A stretch of DNA of 64,000 bases from Bacteroidetes bacterium 43-93 (lineage in GTDB: Bacteria > Bacteroidota > Bacteroidia > Chitinophagales > Chitinophagaceae): contig MKUO01000004.1 of NCBI GenBank assembly GCA_001897855.1, positions 298,497-362,496 of the forward strand, written 5' to 3'. Shown piece by piece: positions 54,627 to 63,641 of the stretch. Numbering within the stretch: the stretch's first letter is position 1; every line of letters begins with the position of its first letter. The notes beneath the pieces are model-generated. The model searched no databases, was not told the origin of the DNA, and saw only the letters and a list, made by a program, of their open reading frames with translations. Position numbers and translations under genes: made by a program.

Positions 54627-56197
54627 TTTATTATTTCATCAAGTTCAAATATTCCAGCATTAATATGTCCTTCAATTTCTTTTAGCCTTTGAATGATAAC
54701 TTTGGGGCTTTCATATACTACCTCTTCATACTCTTCTTCTTTATACTTGTTTATGCTGAGGTCATAGTCATTATTAGCTATTTCTGCCCTCGGCACAAAA
54801 AAGTGCTGTGCTTTGCGGTCTGTCTGGTCTTCGGTATGGCGCGCATGGTAGGCAGCTATTATCCGGTGCAGATCGCCATAGTCGCGTTCACCATTAGGCA
54901 GGCGCAGCTCGTTGCGCTTATCGTCAAGGCTGCGGCCATCGCTTTCCATATCGTAGTACCATACATTGGTGGTTTCTCCCCCTTTGGTAAATACCAGTAT
55001 AGCCGTTGCCACACCCGCATAGGGTTTAAAAACACCGCTCGGCATATTTATCACTGCCTTCAGTTCGCACTTGTCTATCAGTATCTTCCTTAGCTCTGCA
55101 AATGCTTTTGCGCTGCCAAAGAGCACACCTTGCGGCACCACTACGCCCGCTGTGCCACCTATCCGCAGCATGCTGTATATACGCTCTACAAAGAGCAACT
55201 CGCTCTTGGTAGTGCTGATGCTGAAGTTGGGGTTCAGGTCGCCCTTGTCTACACTGCCTGTAAAGGGCGGGTTGGCCATTACAATGTCATACACCCCTTC
55301 TTCGTTATAGCTCTTGCTCAGGGTATCCATATAGTCTATCCTTGGCTTGGCTATACCGTGCATCATCAGGTTCATAAGCCCTATGCGTATCATGGTAGGG
55401 TCTATATCAAAGCCATAAAAAGACTGTTCGTTCAGTATTTTTTTTGCGTCATCGCTCACCAGCTTATCGGCCATTGTGCCACGCACAAAACCATTGTCGT
55501 CTTTTTCCCTGTATTGCGGGCTGGTAAATTCTGTAATGAGGTATTTGTATGCTGCCAGCAAAAAACCTGCAGAGCCACAGGCAGGATCTGCTATCTTATC
55601 GCCCAGCTTGGGTTGCACCAGCTCGGTTATCATTTCTATAATATGCGTGGGCGTGCGGAATTGTCCGTTTTTACCTGCCTGGCTTAGCTGGCTGAGTAGG
55701 TATTCGTAAAAATCGCCCTGCGCATCTATAAACCTGTTTTCGGTCTTCAGCTCGTCATATATCTCGTCTATGGTTTTTATGGCTTCCGTCAGCAGGCTGG
55801 GCTTGGGTATCAGAAACACCGCATTGGCCATATGCTTGGTAAAGAAAGAGTTCTCATCACCATCCAGCTGACGGATGAACGGGAATACCGAAGACTGCAC
55901 AAATACCAGCATTTCTTCGGCAGGCATACGTTTAAAATAGCTCCAGCGCAGTGTTTGCTTATCCAGCTCGCTACCTTCTTTAGCACCCGGTGGCAGAAAC
56001 GTTCCGTCAAAAACAGATTCAAAACGTTCTTCCAGAAAAGCTGCATTGCTCTCTTTTATTTTATCGTTCTCATCCAACTGTTTCATAAACAGCAGGTAGG
56101 TTATCTGCTCTATGGCATTGAGGGGGTTAGATATACCCCCGCTCCAGAATTTATCCCAAAGAGATGATACTTTACTTTTTAAGGAAGGTGTAAGCAT
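54623..56197 (-). CDS. hsdM: type I restriction DNA methyltransferase HsdM
   Basis: A 524-residue N6-adenine methyltransferase subunit. The HsdM_N helical domain opens with SSLWDKFWSGGISNPLNAIEQ, the SAM site is DPACGSAGFLLAAY near residue 204, and the catalytic motif IV is NPPF in YDIVMANPPFTG near residue 309. The GC content is higher than that of hsdS and the ATPase gene. It overlaps hsdS by 4 bp and abuts hsdR by 1 bp. Confidence 0.95.
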   Translation of the reverse strand: MLTPSLKSKVSSLWDKFWSGGISNPLNAIEQITYLLFMKQLDENDKIKESNAAFLEERFESVFDGTFLPPGAKEGSELDKQTLRWSYFKRMPAEEMLVFVQSSVFPFIRQLDGDENSFFTKHMANAVFLIPKPSLLTEAIKTIDEIYDELKTENRFIDAQGDFYEYLLSQLSQAGKNGQFRTPTHIIEMITELVQPKLGDKIADPACGSAGFLLAAYKYLITEFTSPQYREKDDNGFVRGTMADKLVSDDAKKILNEQSFYGFDIDPTMIRIGLMNLMMHGIAKPRIDYMDTLSKSYNEEGVYDIVMANPPFTGSVDKGDLNPNFSISTTKSELLFVERIYSMLRIGGTAGVVVPQGVLFGSAKAFAELRKILIDKCELKAVINMPSGVFKPYAGVATAILVFTKGGETTNVWYYDMESDGRSLDDKRNELRLPNGERDYGDLHRIIAAYHARHTEDQTDRKAQHFFVPRAEIANNDYDLSINKYKEEEYEEVVYESPKVIIQRLKEIEGHINAGIFELDEIIK

Positions 56198-58992
56198 TAT
56201 GCTGCTATTGTTTGTATAAAGTTTATTATTTCTTCAATTTCTTTTTGAGAGAATACACCACGTACCCCATCCGGGTGAATACGTGTAAAGGGTGCATTGA
56301 TAAGGTCTTTTTTGGAAGCTGAACCTTTTTCCAGCAAAAAATTCCTAAGCAGGCTCAGAAACTCCAGTTGCCTTACAGACAGATAGCTGTGTTCTGCTAT
56401 AAAACTATCGAAAGCTTTTGATACCGTTTCGGCAAATGTTTCCAGTATTTCAAGCCCCAATACGTGTTTTACAAAGGCAATGAGCTGTGCCTTTCTGTTA
56501 TCGTATACCCTGCGAAGCAGGTGTACCGTTATGTGGGGGTGTTGCTGGTGCAATTCCTCAGCGAGCATTTCGGCTTCTTGTTCGGTAATCGTACCGCCCT
56601 GTTTTAGTTTTTGCAATATAGGGCTGGATAGCACCATTTCATTTATCTTCTGTTCTACCAGTTGCCTGTAGTTGGCAACCGTCAGCCTTTCGTGCTGCGG
56701 ACCAAACTCTACATATTCTTTGGCTATCGTAACATCCTTCAGGTTTAGCTTTTCAGGGCTCAGTGGCGCAACAAAAGAATCTATAAATTTCATGAGAGGT
56801 GCCAGCTTCTCAATAAGCTCATCCATACTTTCTTCTGAAATGGCAGACCAAAAATGATTGGTCTGGCTTCGTTGTATGATGTCCTTTTCATTCGCCACAA
56901 TATTTACAGACAATGGCAATTCTCCTATTTCTTCAACAATGCTGTCTTTTAAAGCTTCAAACTTGTCTTTATCATTACTGAGATATGCCAAAGAAACTTC
57001 TACAATATCCTTCTCAAATCGCATGGCTTTGTAATCTACCCCGACAATAGTTCGCATCAAAGGTTTTACCACATTTCGCAGGAACGCAATTTTATCATCA
57101 TTTAACGCCAACCAAAATCCGGGGTCATCTAACCGCTGCAAATCAGATTTGGCATCCATTATGACAACAGAATTTTGCGGCAATTGTGCAATATGAGCCT
57201 GCAGTTTGGCGACCTCCTTTCGGGTAATTGCTTCATCTTTTAACTCAATTGCCTTTTCAATCTTATCCAGCCTTACTCCAAACAACCTGACGGGTAACGG
57301 TATTTGTGGCTTTAATTCTTTGCCTTTAGGATTCAGCTTGAAATATTCAAAATTGTCCCAGCAGTCTAATATCAGAAAGCCCTCTTTGGTTGTACACCAA
57401 GGCTTTATTTTATCTTTTTCCAGCAACCTTGTTCCCCTACCTATCATTTGCCAGAACTTGGTATACGAAAACACCTGTTTTGCAAAAACAAGATTCTGCA
57501 CTTCTCTTACATCTATACCTGTATCCAGCATATCTACACTGATAGCAATACGAGGCATATCTTTGTTGGTAAACTGATCTAACAATCCGCCCTTACCATG
57601 TACCCGAGGGTCATCACTAACAATTACTTTAGCCAGATCTCCCTTATGTTCAGGATAAAGTGCATCGAAAACTTCTTCTATACGCCTTGCATGCGCCTTG
57701 CTGATGCAGAAAAAGATAGTTTTACCAGGCAATACACCATTAGCATCTTTGATGCTTTCTTCCATAAACTCTCTGACGATAAGTGCATTGGTACCCTTAT
57801 TAACAACAGTCTTCTCTATTTCTGAACCTTCATAATTTATTTCATCAACATCCTTTCCCTCGTGCAATAATTTCTTTTGGTCTTCGAGGCTGATAGTGCG
57901 TTTATTAATGCCTTGTTCCAGAAATTTTGTTTTGATTTTCATTACCTGAAAATCTGACAAATATGGTGGCACGTGGGTTACTGCCTCTTCGTATGAATAG
58001 GCAAATGTTGGAATTCCATCTTCACACTCAAACAACTGGAAAGTATTATGGTCTATAACATCAGTTGGTGTAGCTGTAAGCCCTAAGGTAATAGCACCAA
58101 AATAGTCAAGTATTTCACCGTATGTATTATAGATGCTACGATGGCTTTCATCCACAATTATCAAGTCAAAAAAATGGGGAGATAGGCCATTCTTCTCATC
58201 TCTAATAATATTCAGCATCGTTGGATAAGTAGAAACATATATCCGCCTGTCTTTGGCAATTGTTTTCTCTCCTTGTTTCGGCCATCTGGGCTCATTTGGC
58301 AAATGTTCTTTAAAAGCATCCAATGTCTGCGATTGCAAAGCAATTCTATCAACCAAAAACACCACTCTTTCTGCCCAACCGGCACGCATTAAGGCATCTA
58401 CCAATCCTATACAAGTTCTGGTTTTACCTGTACCAGTAGCCATCACTAAAAGAAACTTTCGTTTCCTTTTCTCCACGGCTTCCATTACACTTCTTATTGA
58501 AGCTATTTGATACTCTCGGCCAGCAATTTTTGTATTGATTAACTCACCAGCTAAAGACTTTCTTGCTTTGCGGATATATTCATACCTCTCTAAATCATCT
58601 CTAGTAGGAAAACCATGCACTTTACGTGGTGGGTAGTTTTCTAAATCCCAAAAGAAAATATCATTTCCATTGGTATAAAAACAGAATGGTAATACTCCCT
58701 GTTTTCGCTGTATATGGTAGCAATATTGTTTAGCCTGTTCCCTTCCTAATGCAGCATCTACTGATGTCTTTTTAGCTTCTACTACTGCAATAATTTTTCC
58801 ATCTTTACCCAATAAGGTATAATCGCTAAACTGGCGACCATGGTATTTTGTTTGAGGTTCTGTCACTCCGTCAGGAAGTCCTACCTCAATATCATACTCT
58901 TCAATAACCTGCGTTCGGTCAGATACACTCCAGCCTGCTTCTGATAGCCTTTTGTCGATTATCTCTTTTCTAGTATGCTTTTCGGTTCCCAA
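56197..58992 (-). CDS. hsdR: type I restriction endonuclease HsdR (EcoEI-like)
   Basis: A 931-residue motor and nuclease subunit. The N-terminal PD-(D/E)xK nuclease has Asp57 in SDYTLL and E72-A-K74 in VVEAKK. The SF2 translocase has Walker A VMATGTGKTR near residue 184-192, DESH in IIVDESHRS near 281 and motif III GLTATP. The C-terminal ~300 residues are the EcoEI_R_C-type domain that docks the methylase. The start is TTG: the next upstream in-frame codons reach a stop after three codons and no ATG is available before residue 156. It heads the five-gene operon. Confidence 0.93.
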   Translation of the reverse strand: MGTEKHTRKEIIDKRLSEAGWSVSDRTQVIEEYDIEVGLPDGVTEPQTKYHGRQFSDYTLLGKDGKIIAVVEAKKTSVDAALGREQAKQYCYHIQRKQGVLPFCFYTNGNDIFFWDLENYPPRKVHGFPTRDDLERYEYIRKARKSLAGELINTKIAGREYQIASIRSVMEAVEKRKRKFLLVMATGTGKTRTCIGLVDALMRAGWAERVVFLVDRIALQSQTLDAFKEHLPNEPRWPKQGEKTIAKDRRIYVSTYPTMLNIIRDEKNGLSPHFFDLIIVDESHRSIYNTYGEILDYFGAITLGLTATPTDVIDHNTFQLFECEDGIPTFAYSYEEAVTHVPPYLSDFQVMKIKTKFLEQGINKRTISLEDQKKLLHEGKDVDEINYEGSEIEKTVVNKGTNALIVREFMEESIKDANGVLPGKTIFFCISKAHARRIEEVFDALYPEHKGDLAKVIVSDDPRVHGKGGLLDQFTNKDMPRIAISVDMLDTGIDVREVQNLVFAKQVFSYTKFWQMIGRGTRLLEKDKIKPWCTTKEGFLILDCWDNFEYFKLNPKGKELKPQIPLPVRLFGVRLDKIEKAIELKDEAITRKEVAKLQAHIAQLPQNSVVIMDAKSDLQRLDDPGFWLALNDDKIAFLRNVVKPLMRTIVGVDYKAMRFEKDIVEVSLAYLSNDKDKFEALKDSIVEEIGELPLSVNIVANEKDIIQRSQTNHFWSAISEESMDELIEKLAPLMKFIDSFVAPLSPEKLNLKDVTIAKEYVEFGPQHERLTVANYRQLVEQKINEMVLSSPILQKLKQGGTITEQEAEMLAEELHQQHPHITVHLLRRVYDNRKAQLIAFVKHVLGLEILETFAETVSKAFDSFIAEHSYLSVRQLEFLSLLRNFLLEKGSASKKDLINAPFTRIHPDGVRGVFSQKEIEEIINFIQTIAA

Positions 58993-59124
58993 GGGATAGT
59001 ACTATAACCATAAAAATACATTAAGGAAAGCCACAAAACAACTTAATATTTATCTTAATATAACTATTCCGTGAGCCGATAATCACGACTTTTGAAATGC
59101 AATGAGACATATTATAACGGTATA

Positions 59125-59430
59125 CTATTCATGTTTAATAAGGCCTTCAATATCTGCCCATAAATAGAAAACTCTGGACTTTATTTTATAAGGTTTTAAC
59201 ACGCCCTCTTTTGCCCATTGATGTAGCGTTTGACGGCTAACTTGTAGCAGTTTGCATACCTCTTCTGATTTAAAAATCGGCTTTTGAGTAAATCCGGCTA
59301 CTGAAAATTCTACCCTGCCATCTAAATGCTCTTTTTTCATATCTGCTAATTCGGTTCGAATTAATTGTCTCATTTTTTCCCATAGTTCTTCTTGTGACAT
59401 AGGAATCAAAAAAGGCGTCTTATTATCCAT
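59125..59430 (-). CDS. excisionase-like helix-turn-helix protein
   Basis: A 101-residue protein. Its C-terminal ~50 residues are a MerR/excisionase-type winged HTH (FKSEEVCKLLQVSRQTLHQWAKEGVLKPYKIKSR). The N-terminus is a short helical segment (SQEELWEKMRQLIRTEL). Such proteins direct excision of integrated elements or act as regulators. It lies 132 bp before hsdR on the same strand and overlaps the small membrane-protein gene by 8 bp. Confidence 0.75.
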   Translation of the reverse strand: MDNKTPFLIPMSQEELWEKMRQLIRTELADMKKEHLDGRVEFSVAGFTQKPIFKSEEVCKLLQVSRQTLHQWAKEGVLKPYKIKSRVFYLWADIEGLIKHE

Positions 59431-59629
59431 TGTTTCCCTTGTTTTCTGTTACTAAAGTCTTTCTATTTGTTTCGATTATATGATACCAGGTAGCGGCGAT
59501 TGCAATCATTCCTACAATAATTAAGAACATTTGGTAATTTGATTCTACCCTAGTTGTATTGCTTTTTTCTCCACCTGAACCGATTAACCGAAATCTCACT
59601 TTCTGTGTTACTTGTTCGAATTGTTGCAT
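59423..59629 (-). CDS. 68-residue single-helix membrane protein
   Basis: A small protein with a polar N-terminus and one transmembrane helix (MFLIIVGMIAIAATWYHII, ~residues 34-52). Its ATG overlaps the end of the zinc-ribbon gene by 22 bp and its end overlaps the HTH gene by 8 bp, so all three are likely one transcript. The overlap pattern is its main support. No family is recognised. Confidence 0.5.
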   Translation of the reverse strand: MQQFEQVTQKVRFRLIGSGGEKSNTTRVESNYQMFLIIVGMIAIAATWYHIIETNRKTLVTENKGNNG

Positions 59630-59985
59630 AGCTCAATGGATATTGTTTTATCAGTATTAATTAAATAGCAGTATTTACCTATTACCTTCCAGACACACAA
59701 TCTGCTATCTTGTAATTCTCCATTTGCAATGCCCCAATCAAACTGAAGCTGGTCGAGGACATCGTAGGTAATTACCTGGCCTTTTAGATATAATGGATAG
59801 AAATTCGCAAGTATTTGTTCATTCTCCCGGAATCTATTGATGAATATTTGCTTTGAATTATATTGCTTCGCGGATCTTTCTTTCTTCGCTTCGTAATAGC
59901 ATGCGTCGCTGCAATAGCGTGCAGATGATTTCCTATTGGCTGGAATTAATTTATTGCAATATGTACAATACTTTGGCAATCGCAT
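59608..59985 (-). CDS. zinc-ribbon protein, unknown
   Basis: A 125-residue protein whose N-terminus carries a four-Cys zinc ribbon: YCTYCNKLIPANRKSSARYC and SDACYYEAKKER. The rest is a helical-beta part with KYCYLINTDKTISIELCNNS. The zinc ribbon resembles DUF2116-type ribbons in mobile-element proteins. It is the first of three overlapping small genes before hsdR. Role unknown. Confidence 0.65.
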   Translation of the reverse strand: MRLPKYCTYCNKLIPANRKSSARYCSDACYYEAKKERSAKQYNSKQIFINRFRENEQILANFYPLYLKGQVITYDVLDQLQFDWGIANGELQDSRLCVWKVIGKYCYLINTDKTISIELCNNSNK

Positions 59986-60056
59986 GATGTTTTATTTACC
60001 ATGCAATTTCTCTAATAGAATATTTTGTAACCAGAAATGTCGAATTCTGGTTTATG

Positions 60057-60908
60057 TCACTTTTTTTTCGTATTGATTGGGAGATCTAGCTTATGTTGCG
60101 TTTTAAGCGCTTTATAAAAATCCTTTGTCAATTGACTTTCATTACTTCTGATCATTAATGTTGATCTATCTTTAGCCACTGTATCCCCTGGAAGCTCAAA
60201 TAAACTTAGAAATTTCTTTACAAAATTAATTTCAGCTTGGGGATCTTGCGGGCCAAATTGCCACATACAAGTAATGGCAAATCCTATTTCGGCTAATTCC
60301 AGATGAGCCTCTTTAGAATCCCAATTGAACTTGTATTTTCTCATTTCATCATATCGGGCATTATTCAGCTTATTAGCGACAAATTCGGATAATATATTTA
60401 GCAAACTAGTACGATAAGAAAGTTCGTCGTGTATCTGGTTATAATGTTGTTCGGTGAATTCTAATTCACCAGACGATTTAATATCATACAAAACATCGGT
60501 TCTATTCTTTACTAGTTTGAATGCAATGTTCTGCATGAATGAGACGGGATTATGCATATCGAATTTCTGAACAGCCAATCTTAATTTATATTCTAACGTA
60601 TCTAAAAATTGAAGCTGATCAATTATCTTATCTACAGTTCGAATTTTTTGCTCAATTAGCGAATTACCTAAATCGATAATTTCTGTTCCATAGGCATGTA
60701 ATGTATTCAGGCCGATAGGAAAAATGAGTTCCTCGACTTGCAATTTATTCCCAGGACTATTGATCTGATCGGCAGATATTGATTCAGGAACACGCACATT
60801 AATTGTGTTTATTTCCAATAGATCAGTCAATGATTCAATAAAAAAATCGATACTATCCAATTGTAATAATTCATAAAATAGCTCAGTCGTAGTTTTTTCC
60901 TGTTGCAT
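60057..60908 (-). CDS. RteC-domain-like regulatory protein
   Basis: A 283-residue, mostly helical protein. Its C-terminal ~90 residues fit the RteC pattern: KFNWDSKEAHLELAEIGFAI, then AEINFVKKFLSLFELPGD and a basic KDFYKALKTQHKL end. RteC proteins activate excision genes in CTnDOT-type conjugative elements of Bacteroides. The similarity was judged by eye, so the call is tentative. It lies 71 bp upstream of the zinc-ribbon gene on the same strand, placing it in the element's control region. Confidence 0.55.
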   Translation of the reverse strand: MQQEKTTTELFYELLQLDSIDFFIESLTDLLEINTINVRVPESISADQINSPGNKLQVEELIFPIGLNTLHAYGTEIIDLGNSLIEQKIRTVDKIIDQLQFLDTLEYKLRLAVQKFDMHNPVSFMQNIAFKLVKNRTDVLYDIKSSGELEFTEQHYNQIHDELSYRTSLLNILSEFVANKLNNARYDEMRKYKFNWDSKEAHLELAEIGFAITCMWQFGPQDPQAEINFVKKFLSLFELPGDTVAKDRSTLMIRSNESQLTKDFYKALKTQHKLDLPINTKKK

Positions 60909-61126
60909 AATATAGTCTTCAATGGTTATCAGAATATTCTGGAATCTGCCATACTAATTTATTAAAAGTTGTTCTGATACAAATGGAAGTATCCAATTAA
61001 ATGAATCGAAGTATCAGCCAATTCCGGAATAATCCGGCTTTAATAATTTATTTATTCAGTTCTATATCTCTTTTAATGTTTGGAGTTTGTATTTTAGCGG
61101 CAAGATATTAAGCTGCGTTCTTTTCT

Positions 61127-61250
61127 GCCTCCAGAACCGACCAATTCAACCAAGCAGTAAGCAGCATATATACGCCATTATTAGACGCAGCCACGTTCAG
61201 GCGTGGGGCTGCTTATTAGGCGTATGCGTTCTTGGTCGGACGTTGGAGGC
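61127..61250. repeat. long imperfect inverted repeat (~124 nt)
   Basis: Four matching blocks pair in order: GCCTCCA (61127) with TGGAGGC (61244), CCGACCAA (61137) with TTGGTCGG (61232), TACGCC (61171) with GGCGTA (61219), and GCAGCC (61187) with a GGGCTGC end near 61206-61212. It would fold into a long cruciform or hairpin RNA. It lies 70-190 bp before the EGF-like lipoprotein start and has no reading frame of its own. A structured leader, a MITE remnant or an att-like site are possible. Confidence 0.55.
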
Positions 61251-61322
61251 TGGTAAGATGTGCCTCACGTCGCTTTTTTATAAACTGTCCGGAGAGGCCA
61301 GGATACTCCAAAATCGACCAAA

Positions 61323-61803
61323 ATGAAAAAGCTAATCTTGTTAGCGACCATCTCCTGCGTGGCAGTTTTTACCACCTTTTTATTCAGTTGTCAAAAAGAC
61401 GCCTGCGGTAATGTAAAATGTCAGCATGGGGGCACCTGTGCCAATGGATTATGTAAATGCCCAACGGGCTACGAAGGGAATTCCTGCGAAAGCAGACTCT
61501 CAGACAAATTTGTTGGCACATATATTGGTGCAGACTGTGATGATACTGCTACCTATACCCTTTCTGCAGCGTCCAACACTACAGTTAACCTAAGGGTGCC
61601 AGGTCTACCCGGTAGTATGCATGCTTCTGTGAGTGGTAACGCCCCTTGCCTTTTCTAAACAAACGATTGATGATGGGGCCGGCAATTATTACTCGGTGGA
61701 GGGTAACGGAACCTTAAACGGGAATTCACTTTCTCTTATTCTAATTGCGGTCGAAGTTAGTTCTGGCGATCAGCAGACGTGCGCTTTTAATGGTAGTAAA
61801 TGA
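61323..61803 (+). pseudogene. EGF-like lipoprotein gene with a probable frameshift
   Basis: The first frame (111 codons) encodes a lipoprotein signal (MKKLILLATISCVAVFTTFLFSC) and an EGF-like module CGNVKCQHGGTCANGLCKCPTG, then stops early after GNAPCLF. The next base register continues openly from there with KQTIDDGAGNYYSVEGNGT and ends at a TGA at 61801-61803 with TCAFNGSK. This is the usual end of such proteins. A single-base insertion or deletion near 61641-61650 explains both parts; sequencing error or a real frameshift are equally possible. Confidence 0.65.
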
Positions 61804-61811
61804 TCCTCAAG

Positions 61812-61848
61812 AAAAATAGTAGCCGTTTTGTAAGCGGCTACTATTTAT
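61812..61848. terminator. bidirectional intrinsic terminator
   Basis: A 12-bp perfect stem (AAATAGTAGCCG/CGGCTACTATTT) with A/T ends lies between the EGF-like gene and the convergent secreted-protein gene. Confidence 0.8.
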
Positions 61849-61868
61849 GAAATCGCTAGCTCAACACA

Positions 61869-63641
61869 TTATTTTGATATCAACACCTTTTTCTCTACGA
61901 CTACCCTACCATCAACAGACAGGTAGCATATAACTAGCCCCGGACTGGTATCTTCAGGAAGTCTTACGTTTAGGATACCTGATTTTTCTTTGATTGGTAT
62001 GTTCTCTATGATCTTACGGCCCGCAATATCTACGACAGATAATTCGGCATGTTGTTCAATATCACTAGTGAGTGCATAAAAGACATTAAAATTATCAATT
62101 GCAGGGTTTGGAGAAACTAGCAGACTTGCTATATTCTCGTCAATTTTATCAATTCCCGTAGTACCATTTTTATTGTTTAGCATCCTCCCGCAGTTTAAAC
62201 TACTGATCATGTTAATATTAGTAAATGTTACTTCTATCACTGAACTAGAAACAAAGGAATCTCGTGGTACATAAAGAGTTTGAGGATAAGTACCAGTTGA
62301 ATCCAACGACGTTGTCGAATCCAACGGACAGTTAGCCGTAGAATCCTTTAGCGATGCTGCTACAATCCCGAAATAAATGTCATTATCAGAAGATGCAACA
62401 GGATTAGAATTACCTACCATAAAAAGATTTCCGTTCAGCATACCACTACCGTTATAAATATCCATACTCATAACAGACTCATTACCGGGCAGGTTAAAAT
62501 CTGTGGATGCAGATATGGAATTTGTAGTAAGAGAAGACACATGGACTACCCAAGTATCCATACCGGTAACAACTCCAGTCTGTTCTGGATTATAAATGCT
62601 GTTTGATGGCACGTCAGATATATAGATGTTATCATAAGTAATAGGTATGGCAGTTGAGATATTTGCATAATAGCGCGAAATCGGGGTGCCGCTTTTTACA
62701 ACATTGACGGTTGCATTATTGCCTGACAGGTCACTTCTAAAAATATAATGTTTAGTGCCTGAACCTCCAACAAAACCATCTAATATATAACCACTAACCA
62801 AAAGCTTGCTATTCTTCATAAATATTTTAGTAGGCCATTCGCTATTTATGAGTACATTCCCTTCCTTTCCAAAAGTGTTATATCCAATATCGTAGTACTT
62901 AGTCCAAACGATACTACCATAGCTTCCGCTGAATGGATTATATTTCATGACAACCTGATCGTAATAAGTAGTAGTTGGTGGTGCTGTCCTATATGTATAT
63001 CCCAGGATATATACGCTATTGCTATCGGATACGACACTTGTGAATACATCACTATTGTTACTCAACGGCAGCATCTGATTATAGGTATTGGTAAGTGAAG
63101 AGCTGAAGACACTTAAAAAGGCATCTACGCTACCAGGCGTAAAGTTGTGGCTGCCTACTGCAACCAGGTTACCATTAAGCGTTTCGCAAACACTATTATA
63201 TAATTCTCCGGCTTTATTAGTATTTGTATCCCGAACAAATGCCTGGTATAGCAAAGAGCCTGTTGCGTCAAACCTATATATTGCAGCGTTGTTTCCAGAA
63301 TAAAGGGAGCTGCGACTTGCCGTACCAACCGCAACAATGTCGCCATTTTTAGTAATGATCATATCATACAACAAATCATCGCCGTTTGTGCCCCATTGCT
63401 TTTGCCAGAGGATATTGCCATCCGGATTTATCCTTAGCAATAGGTTGTCAGCGTTTGTTACATTGTTACTGGAATCAAGATCGTAGATGTAGCCCGCAAT
63501 TACGCTGGAGCCATCCGGCAAAGTTTTGATACTACGGGCAATTTCATTCCGGCTTGTTCCGATAGAATAGTGAGCGGTTTGTGCAATGCTGCCAATATAG
63601 CAACATACGGCAGCACTAAGTGCTATTAGTTTTCTCTTCAT
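61869..63641 (-). CDS. T9SS-secreted protein with C-terminal sorting domain
   Basis: A 590-residue exported protein, signal peptide MKRKLIALSAAVCCYIGSIAQ. The long middle contains propeller-like repeats around ILWQKQWGTNGDDLLYD and GDIVAVGTASRS, similar to Bacteroidota 'delta-60'-type or BNR-like repeats. The last ~85 residues are a type A sorting domain (LLVSPNPAIDNFNVFYAL, GRKIIENIPI, PGLVICYLSVDGRVVVEKKVLI). No catalytic site is visible. The second such protein in the window supports a T9SS-bearing organism. Confidence 0.82.
   Translation of the reverse strand: MKRKLIALSAAVCCYIGSIAQTAHYSIGTSRNEIARSIKTLPDGSSVIAGYIYDLDSSNNVTNADNLLLRINPDGNILWQKQWGTNGDDLLYDMIITKNGDIVAVGTASRSSLYSGNNAAIYRFDATGSLLYQAFVRDTNTNKAGELYNSVCETLNGNLVAVGSHNFTPGSVDAFLSVFSSSLTNTYNQMLPLSNNSDVFTSVVSDSNSVYILGYTYRTAPPTTTYYDQVVMKYNPFSGSYGSIVWTKYYDIGYNTFGKEGNVLINSEWPTKIFMKNSKLLVSGYILDGFVGGSGTKHYIFRSDLSGNNATVNVVKSGTPISRYYANISTAIPITYDNIYISDVPSNSIYNPEQTGVVTGMDTWVVHVSSLTTNSISASTDFNLPGNESVMSMDIYNGSGMLNGNLFMVGNSNPVASSDNDIYFGIVAASLKDSTANCPLDSTTSLDSTGTYPQTLYVPRDSFVSSSVIEVTFTNINMISSLNCGRMLNNKNGTTGIDKIDENIASLLVSPNPAIDNFNVFYALTSDIEQHAELSVVDIAGRKIIENIPIKEKSGILNVRLPEDTSPGLVICYLSVDGRVVVEKKVLISK

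Noticed and set aside
59341..59370. A copy of the tRNA-Arg 3' end (GGTTCGAATT) as right att site
   Set aside because: Only about ten bases match, within the coding region of the HTH gene; chance level.
61127..61250. Integron attC site
   Set aside because: The inverted repeat lacks GTTRRRY and RYYYAAC ends and no integron integrase is in the window.
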